A stretch of 17,851 bases of DNA from Paenisporosarcina sp049671445 (lineage in GTDB: Bacteria; Bacillota; Bacilli; Bacillales_A; Planococcaceae): positions 1 to 17,851 of the forward strand of contig NZ_JBATUX010000102.1 of assembly GCF_049671445.1 (NCBI RefSeq), in the 5' to 3' direction. This document shows, piece after piece, positions 13,170 to 17,851 of this stretch. The position numbers were made by a program, and so were the translations under genes. Each line of letters opens with the position of its first letter. Position 1 is the stretch's first letter. The notes under the pieces are model-generated. The model was not told the DNA's origin and ran no database searches. It saw only the letters and a list, made by a program, of their open reading frames with translations.

Positions 13170-14162
13170 CTAGATAGATGAATTTTTAATAGCACTTTCC
13201 CTATCTTCCGCATATTCAACAAGCCATTCGGCAACTTTAGTAGCATCATGTCGGATGGCTCCATCCTGAATGGTCGCAATATCTTTTTTGACCACGGTTA
13301 TTCCTAATTGAGATAAGCGAGACTCATCATAACTTACTGGCTTAGATTGTTCTTGTTCATACACTTTTTGAACTTCTACTGGAACTTCATCCGTATTCAA
13401 CAAAATGGTTTGAATAAAGGGTGCTCCCATATGTAAAAAGAGTGCTCGAACATGATCAGCTGCCGAATAATTATGTGTTTCTCCAGCTTGTGTCATTAAA
13501 TTACAAATGTATATATTATGAGCTTTAGATTGAAGAATAGCTTTTTGAATACCTTGTACTAATAGATTAGGCAAAATACTAGTATATAAACTTCCCGGAC
13601 CAAATACGAGTAAATCAGCTTTTCGAATTGCTTTTATCGTATCTGGAAGAGGTTCCACATCATCTGGCGTTAAAAACACACGATGAATGCGTTGATTATA
13701 CGTAGGAATTTTTGATTCACCTGTAACAATTGTACCATCGTCAAGTTCAGCATGGAGTGTAATGGTTTGATTTGCAGCTGGCAAAACAGTTCCATGAACA
13801 TTTAAAACACGACTCATTTCACGAATTGCATGAGAAAAGTCACCTGTTATATCGGTCAATGCAGTCAACATTAAGTTCCCTAAAGAATGACCACCTAAGT
13901 CTACAGATTCACTAAACCGATACTGGAACATCTCTTCAACTAAGGGCTCTACATCCGATAATGCAGCCATTACTTTTCGTATATCACCCGGAGGCGGTAT
14001 ATCATAATCATCTCGAAGTCTACCTGAACTTCCGCCATCATCTGCGACGGTAACAATTGCAGTAATGTCGACAGGGAATTTTTTCAATCCTCGAAGTAAC
14101 GTAGATAGTCCCGTTCCCCCGCCGATTATTACGATGCGTTTCCGGCGTTTGGAACGTGCCAT
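13170..14162 (-). CDS. glmR: YvcK/GlmR, gluconeogenesis and cell-wall precursor factor
   Basis: This is a CofD-like fold protein without known CofD activity. In B. subtilis it binds UDP-GlcNAc and stimulates GlmS, sustaining peptidoglycan precursors on gluconeogenic carbon. Visible are GGGTGLS (14-20), TVADDGGSSGRLRDDYDIPP (38-57), PGDIRK (58-63), the GGHSLGNLML segment and FGPGSLYTSILPNLL. The start is the ATG at 14160-14162 (330 residues), 4 nt after the rapZ stop, with AAAGGG in the rapZ tail as ribosome-binding site. An upstream in-frame codon at 14237 would extend 75 nt into rapZ with non-conserved sequence and is rejected. In B. subtilis the homologue is called yvcK. It is co-transcribed with rapZ and whiA. 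Confidence 0.96.
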   Translation of the reverse strand: MARSKRRKRIVIIGGGTGLSTLLRGLKKFPVDITAIVTVADDGGSSGRLRDDYDIPPPGDIRKVMAALSDVEPLVEEMFQYRFSESVDLGGHSLGNLMLTALTDITGDFSHAIREMSRVLNVHGTVLPAANQTITLHAELDDGTIVTGESKIPTYNQRIHRVFLTPDDVEPLPDTIKAIRKADLLVFGPGSLYTSILPNLLVQGIQKAILQSKAHNIYICNLMTQAGETHNYSAADHVRALFLHMGAPFIQTILLNTDEVPVEVQKVYEQEQSKPVSYDESRLSQLGITVVKKDIATIQDGAIRHDATKVAEWLVEYAEDRESAIKNSSI

Positions 14163-14166
14163 TCCA

Positions 14167-15051
14167 TCAACCCTTTCTATGTTTAATATCGCGATGCGTA
14201 ATGACTGTTTGATACTCTTCTTGGAACAATTTTGCAAAGTATTCCGTAAGTGTTACGGAGCGATGTTGTCCGCCCGTACAACCAAACGCAATGACAAGTT
14301 GGCGTTTGCCTTCTCGTTTATATTGGGGAATCATATAAATCAATAAATCTGTCAGTTTTTCAATTAACACTTGAGTTTCTGGCCATTTTAATACGTAGCC
14401 GGAAACATCTGAATCTAAACCTGTTTTAGGACGTAACTCTTCTATATAATATGGATTGGGTAAAAAACGGACATCAAACACCAAATCTGCATCAATTGGC
14501 ATCCCATGTTTATAACCAAACGACATAACATTTAAAGTGAAGGTATAGTTCCCTTTTGAAGAAAATTCAGCTTGAATTTTCTCTCGAAGCTCTTTTGGTT
14601 TTAAAGAGGATGTATTGTAAATAAATTGCGCTCTTCCTTTTAATTCAGAAAGTAATAAGCGCTCTCTTGCGATCCCCTCTAATGGTAATCCAGCAGGTGC
14701 AAGAGGGTGAGAACGACGTGTTTCTTTGTAGCGTCTGACCAATGTTTCATCATCTGCTTCTAAAAAGAGAATTTTCGGTGTCACTCCATTTTCTTTCGCC
14801 ATATCGTCCAAAGCACCAATTAACGAATCAAATAAGTCTCCACCACGCATATCCATAACCGCTGCAATGCGGTTCATATCTTTCCCTGATTCTCTCATTA
14901 ACTTTAAAAAAGTCATTAACAAGGCTGGTGGCAAGTTATCGATACAGAAAAACCCGAGATCCTCGAAACTTTGAATGGCTACTGTTTTACCTGCGCCAGA
15001 CATGCCGGTAATAATAACAAATTCCGAATCTTGAGTTCGTTGCAATTCCAT
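14167..15051 (-). CDS. rapZ: RapZ/YvcJ nucleotide-binding protein
   Basis: The 294-residue P-loop protein has Walker A GMSGAGKT (16-23) near the N-terminus, then DLGFFCIDNLPP, and the family C-terminal motif FGCTGGQHRSVTLTEYF. In E. coli RapZ controls GlmS through adapter RNA turnover and binds GlcN6P. In B. subtilis YvcJ hydrolyses nucleotides and affects competence; the small-RNA role is not established in Firmicutes. The start ATG overlaps the yvcI stop in TAATG, with GGGAG 8 nt upstream. yvcK starts 4 nt after its stop. The adjacency of RapZ and GlmR fits a shared link to amino-sugar supply, which is inference. Confidence 0.97.
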   Translation of the reverse strand: MELQRTQDSEFVIITGMSGAGKTVAIQSFEDLGFFCIDNLPPALLMTFLKLMRESGKDMNRIAAVMDMRGGDLFDSLIGALDDMAKENGVTPKILFLEADDETLVRRYKETRRSHPLAPAGLPLEGIARERLLLSELKGRAQFIYNTSSLKPKELREKIQAEFSSKGNYTFTLNVMSFGYKHGMPIDADLVFDVRFLPNPYYIEELRPKTGLDSDVSGYVLKWPETQVLIEKLTDLLIYMIPQYKREGKRQLVIAFGCTGGQHRSVTLTEYFAKLFQEEYQTVITHRDIKHRKG

Positions 15052-15527
15052 TATTGTCTCTCCCTTTCATTTGAAACTTGAATATCTTCTTTAATTAATT
15101 CAAAGTCAGTGGTATACACAAATGTTCCGTACTGAACTCCTTTGCCAGAAACAGCAAATTGGAGATTCGTCCGATCTCCTTCTGCCATCGGTAAATGAGC
15201 TAACGCTTCTACTGGATGCCATTCTAAGATGCCTTCTTTTGTATGCTCAAATGGAATTCCTTCTAAATCATACGCAATAAAGGTAAATAACATCCATTCG
15301 GTTTCAACCTTATCTTCATCACGTATAACCATTGTGTATACCCCCTTCAAATGAGGATCAATAGGGATGGTGTTCGTTTCCTCTTGAAACTCTCTAATTG
15401 CCGAAGTATAAATGGACTCGCCCGCTTCCATTTTGCCACCAGGAGCGACATACCAATCTCTACGTGGTTTCTTTAATAAAAGTACTTGCTGATTTTTTAA
15501 TATAATTAAGTTCGCTATACGTTGCAC
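15051..15527 (-). CDS. yvcI: NUDIX hydrolase YvcI
   Basis: A full Nudix box G-x5-E-x7-RE-x2-EE spans residues 31-50 (GKMEAGE then REFQEETN), preceded by the strand KPRRDWYVAPGG. Nudix proteins hydrolyse nucleoside diphosphates linked to another group; the YvcI substrate is not settled, although RNA-5'-pyrophosphohydrolase and nucleotide-cleaning roles have been proposed in the family. The start is placed at GTG 15525-15527 (158 residues). It has GGAG 8 nt upstream, while an in-frame GTG at 15557 falls on the predicted transcription start and has no ribosome-binding site. It is the first gene of the operon, and its stop overlaps the rapZ start. Both flanks agree with the Bacillus gene order. 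Confidence 0.92.
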   Translation of the reverse strand: MQRIANLIILKNQQVLLLKKPRRDWYVAPGGKMEAGESIYTSAIREFQEETNTIPIDPHLKGVYTMVIRDEDKVETEWMLFTFIAYDLEGIPFEHTKEGILEWHPVEALAHLPMAEGDRTNLQFAVSGKGVQYGTFVYTTDFELIKEDIQVSNERERQ

Positions 15528-15564
15528 ATTCGACACTCCACATCCAAATAAACTCACTCATTCT

Positions 15565-15594
15565 ATTATACAACTTTGATGAAGACCATACCAA
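15565..15594 (-). promoter_or_regulatory. Promoter of the yvcI-rapZ-yvcK-whiA-crh operon
   Basis: On the minus strand TTGGTA (15589-15594), an 18-nt spacer and a perfect TATAAT (15565-15570) predict a start near 15558. That leaves a leader of about 30 nt with GGAG before the GTG start of yvcI, which supports the shorter yvcI protein. No further good promoter is seen within the operon. Confidence 0.65.
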
Positions 15595-15669
15595 AAAGAA
15601 TGCAATAAGATTAGAGGAATGGATTCTTTCTCACGACACATTATTATAGTAGTAATCGAAAATGCATTA

Positions 15670-15765
15670 GGTCCACACTCCTCGCAGCACTTCTTACGCC
15701 TCAAGGTTGTGTTTATGTTAACAAGCGAGAGTTCAGCGGCCGCTTTCCGCTCTAATTGTTTGATG
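15670..15765. repeat. Decayed GC-rich intergenic element in the yvcI-trxB gap
   Basis: The gene-free stretch 15595-16093 contains CACTCCTCGCAGCAC around 15674 and GCGGCCGCTTTCCGC around 15738-15752, set in AT-rich sequence. These phrases resemble the CTTTCCG and AGGAG core of the element at 7331-7461, but pairing is poor, so I read this as a degraded relative. Short reading frames through it have no ribosome-binding site or recognisable product. The rest of the gap holds the three-copy motif (15821-15873) and the trxB terminator. Confidence 0.35.
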
Positions 15766-15820
15766 ACGAGAAATCAAGTCCATGTCTGTTTCAATGAGTT
15801 AACTTGGATATAAGACGTGT

Positions 15821-15873
15821 TTGAGCGATAAATCTCAGGATTGAGCGATAAACTCTTTAATTTGATCGATAAA
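15821..15873 (+). repeat. Three copies of TTGAGCGATAAA at 20-21 bp period
   Basis: TTGAGCGATAAA occurs at 15821-15832 and 15841-15852, and TTGATCGATAAA at 15862-15873. Periods are 20 and 21 bp, about two helical turns, and the bases between are unrelated. There is no coding frame here. The spacing could suit a protein binding one DNA face, or the array may be a relic of a dispersed repeat; the sequence does not decide. Confidence 0.85.
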
Positions 15874-15952
15874 TTTTTCACAATCTAAATGACACTAAAA
15901 ATCTGTCTCATTGTTTTGCGCAATATCAACAGCAACATTTAACATAGCCAAT

Positions 15953-15995
15953 AAAAAAAAGAGGCTGCCCATCGATTTGCATCGACGAACAGCCT
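15953..15995 (-). terminator. Intrinsic terminator of trxB
   Basis: On the minus strand the stem AGGCTG...CAGCCT (outer) and GTCGAT...ATCGAT (inner), with small asymmetric internal loops (15962-15995), is followed by CT and eight T (15953-15960). A further 10-bp inverted repeat, AGCAACATTT (15931-15940) with AAATGTTGCT (16000-16009), flanks the whole hairpin. It lies about 100 nt downstream of the trxB stop. Confidence 0.88.
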
Positions 15996-16093
15996 GTCAA
16001 AATGTTGCTATAAAAAGGGGGTCAATTTACTTCCTTTAATATACACCTTTATTGTTGCAAGCGTATTACAGATGGATTAAAGAATGATTAAAA

Positions 16094-17044
16094 TTAAACT
16101 TTAGCGCTTAATTTTTCATGTAGTTCTTCAATATAGTGTTGTGCGGCTTGTGCAGCAATACTTCCATCACCAGTAGCAGTAACAATTTGACGCAATGTTT
16201 TTTCTCTCACATCTCCTGCAGCGAAAATACCAGGAATTTTTGTTTCCATTTGTTCATTTGTTAGTATATAACCATTTTCATTTAAAATACCTAAATTCAC
16301 AAATGGTTTTGTTAATGGCAGCATGCCGATATATATGAATACACCGTCCGCTGTAAATTCCTGTTCAGAATCATCCACAGTAGAAGCTAATGTTACGCCT
16401 CCGACTTTACCATTTTCATCGTTAATCGATTTTACAGTATGGTTCCAGATAAACTCAATTTTTTCATTTGCAAAAGCACGGTCTTGAAGGATTTTTTGTG
16501 CACGCAATTCTTCTCGACGGTGGACAATCGTTACTTTACTTGCAAAGCGAGTTAAATATACTCCCTCTTCAACAGCCGAATCTCCGCCACCAACTACTAC
16601 TAATTCTTTATTTCTAAAGAATGCTCCATCACAAACTGCACAATAACTTACTCCGCGCCCACCGAGCTCTGTTTCGCCGGGGATGCCCATTTTTTTATAT
16701 TCTGCACCAGTGGTTAAAATAATAGTGCGTGCTTTGTATTCTTTTCCACCAGCTTTAATGGTTTTAAAAGCTTCACCATCAATAATTTCTTGTACATCTC
16801 CGTATGCATATTCTGCACCGAATTTTTTCGCATGGTCAAACATTTTAGTCGAAAGTTCTGGTCCTAAAATATGTTCAAAACCAGGGTAATTTTCAACTTC
16901 TTCAGTATTTGCCATTTGGCCACCCGGAATTCCTCGTTCGATCATTAATGTCGATAAGTTTCCTCGTGATGTATATACAGCAGCCGTCATACCGGCAGGA
17001 CCTGCACCGATAATTACAACGTCATAAATTTTTTCTTCAGTCAT
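16094..17044 (-). CDS. trxB: Thioredoxin-disulfide reductase
   Basis: This homodimeric flavoenzyme uses NADPH to reduce thioredoxin and is usually essential in Bacillus. The 316 residues show the FAD-binding GAGPAG (13-18), the redox-active CAVC (Cys135-Cys138) within GVSYCAVCDGAFF, the NADPH-binding VGGGDSAVEE (151-160) with HRREELR (174-180), and the C-terminal FAD motif GIFAAGDVREKTLRQ. The ATG at 17042-17044 has AGGAGG 8 nt upstream. It follows the TPR gene by 72 nt, in which only a weak promoter (TTGAAT, short spacer, TATACA) can be proposed. It has its own terminator, so it is probably not part of the yvcI operon. The low-molecular-weight redox gene at 7605 is the other thiol gene of the window. 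Confidence 0.98.
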   Translation of the reverse strand: MTEEKIYDVVIIGAGPAGMTAAVYTSRGNLSTLMIERGIPGGQMANTEEVENYPGFEHILGPELSTKMFDHAKKFGAEYAYGDVQEIIDGEAFKTIKAGGKEYKARTIILTTGAEYKKMGIPGETELGGRGVSYCAVCDGAFFRNKELVVVGGGDSAVEEGVYLTRFASKVTIVHRREELRAQKILQDRAFANEKIEFIWNHTVKSINDENGKVGGVTLASTVDDSEQEFTADGVFIYIGMLPLTKPFVNLGILNENGYILTNEQMETKIPGIFAAGDVREKTLRQIVTATGDGSIAAQAAQHYIEELHEKLSAKV

Positions 17045-17116
17045 ATAAAAAACCTCCTAAACCCAATGTTCTGTAACAAATGTATAAGATTCATGTCGCT
17101 CATTCAACTTTTTTGC

Positions 17117-17851
17117 TTACGAATCAGAGAATGGTAAAAACTGAATGAGTTCATTTACATACTTCGTTAAGGTTGGTGTTGTGATTTCATAGTTTTTTGC
17201 TAACGCAGTTTTCGTAATCCCATGAGATCGAGAGGATTGAAACATATAATCCGCTGCGGCTGCCAAGGCATTCGGGTTTTTAAATACATACCCTTTATCG
17301 ATTGCACGTTCAATTAAAACGAACCACATCTGAAACAAAAATGAACCATCAATTGTGACGGGACGATTTTTCACATATAATACTTCTGTTGCATGAACTG
17401 CTCGCATAAATGAAATCTCTGCTGGTTGTTTCGCTTCAAATTCATGTCCAAGAGAAAAAGCAAGTAACCACTTTTCCATTGTAGAATACGATTCAACATT
17501 CACCCATTCAGGATGAGCAATAATTTCTTGTTTATGAGCCGTCTTACCAAGTAAAAACAAACCAAACATACGCTCACTACGATAAGCATTTTCTAACTTC
17601 TCTACAATAAAGTCTCGATTATGTTCCATCCCTTGCAGAGCTTCGCCTTCAACTTGACCAGCCCAAGGTTCAAGACCTTGCTTTTCTGGATCAATGTTAA
17701 TTAATTGTTTCCATGCAAAGCGCGCCTCTTTTTCATGATCCGAAAAATACGCCGAATGTGACAACCAGAAATAAAACCCTGGATCGCCCTCATATCCCCG
17801 TTTTTGGAGTGAACGTAACCATTTATAGGCATCATCGTAACGGCCTACTAA
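17117..17851 (-). CDS. TPR-type protein, YvcD-like (N-terminus outside window)
   Basis: The frame is open from the right edge of the window to a TAA at 17117-17119, giving 244 visible residues. There is no true start in view, and a TTG inside the frame at 17764 is not a start. The first residues (RYDDAYKWLRSLQKRGYEGD) and the next helical pair look like degenerate TPR units with the conserved small and aromatic positions. The C-terminal 40 residues (ITKTALAKNYEITTPTLTKY, then VNELIQF) resemble a helix-turn-helix. A TPR protein precedes trxB in B. subtilis (yvcD), which supports the assignment; the function is unknown. The product appears cytosolic, as no membrane segment is visible. Confidence 0.75.
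   Translation of the reverse strand, partial: LVGRYDDAYKWLRSLQKRGYEGDPGFYFWLSHSAYFSDHEKEARFAWKQLINIDPEKQGLEPWAGQVEGEALQGMEHNRDFIVEKLENAYRSERMFGLFLLGKTAHKQEIIAHPEWVNVESYSTMEKWLLAFSLGHEFEAKQPAEISFMRAVHATEVLYVKNRPVTIDGSFLFQMWFVLIERAIDKGYVFKNPNALAAAADYMFQSSRSHGITKTALAKNYEITTPTLTKYVNELIQFLPFSDS

Noticed and set aside
15619..15813. Plus-strand reading frame of 64 codons between yvcI and trxB
   Set aside because: It has no ribosome-binding site, no promoter on that strand and no recognisable product, and it passes through the decayed GC-rich element.
15821..15873. The periodic TTGAGCGATAAA motif as a CRISPR array
   Set aside because: Repeats of 12 bp with 8-9 bp spacers are far too short for a CRISPR array, and no cas gene is in the window.

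Overview
The window is an AT-rich chromosomal backbone segment from a low-GC Gram-positive bacterium of the order Bacillales. The protein sequences and the joined gene order (eno-gpmI-tpiA-pgk-gapA-cggR beside a sigma-54 gene, and trxB-yvcI-rapZ-yvcK-whiA-crh beside clpP) suggest the Planococcaceae (Sporosarcina / Psychrobacillus / Lysinibacillus type), but the family assignment is inference. Almost every gene is on the minus strand, so transcription runs from high to low coordinates. The exceptions are one tRNA and a gene fragment at the far left, both on the plus strand.

Layout, left to right. (1) 1-90: tail of an unidentified plus-strand ORF, convergent with eno. (2) 114-7266: the glycolytic operon cggR-gapA-pgk-tpiA-gpmI-eno. 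It has a two-site CggR operator and tandem promoters upstream, a strong hairpin plus a TATAAT box between gapA and pgk, and a terminator after eno. (3) 7269-9136: a small glutaredoxin-like gene coupled to the sigma-54 gene (sigL/rpoN). Downstream, an 18-bp direct repeat brackets about 308 bp that contain a long imperfect hairpin. (4) 9137-9492: gene-free, with a second hairpin-forming element, a short direct repeat and a terminator. (5) 9493-10911: the membrane pair lemA + TPM-domain protein. (6) 10917-11661: clpP with its own terminator and a promoter overlapped by a CtsR box. (7) 11684-11846: plus-strand tRNA-Arg(CCG), divergent from clpP, ending in a bidirectional terminator shared with crh. 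(8) 11856-15594: the yvcI-rapZ-yvcK(glmR)-whiA-crh operon with overlapping or closely spaced genes and a promoter before yvcI. (9) 15595-16093: gene-free, with a decayed GC-rich element, a three-copy 12-bp motif at 20-21 bp period and the trxB terminator. (10) 16094-17851: trxB and the C-terminal part of a TPR-type protein (YvcD-like) that runs off the right edge.

The genes form a carbon-flux and envelope control neighbourhood. CggR is expected to sense fructose-1,6-bisphosphate and gate gapA. Crh (Gln15, Ser46) is the HPr-like cofactor of CcpA-dependent catabolite repression and, in B. subtilis, also contacts GapA. YvcK/GlmR, RapZ and WhiA link central metabolism to cell-wall precursor supply and division. 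ClpP and TrxB serve protein and thiol quality control.

I see no previously undescribed multi-gene system; the coding content is conserved core genome. The less ordinary signals are non-coding: the 18-bp repeat bracketing an inserted segment at the 3' end of the glutaredoxin gene, the decayed hairpin elements in three intergenic gaps, the periodic TTGAGCGATAAA motif, and the hairpin at the gapA/pgk boundary. Several start sites (gpmI, clpP, lemA, yvcK, yvcI) were set at internal codons on ribosome-binding-site evidence.
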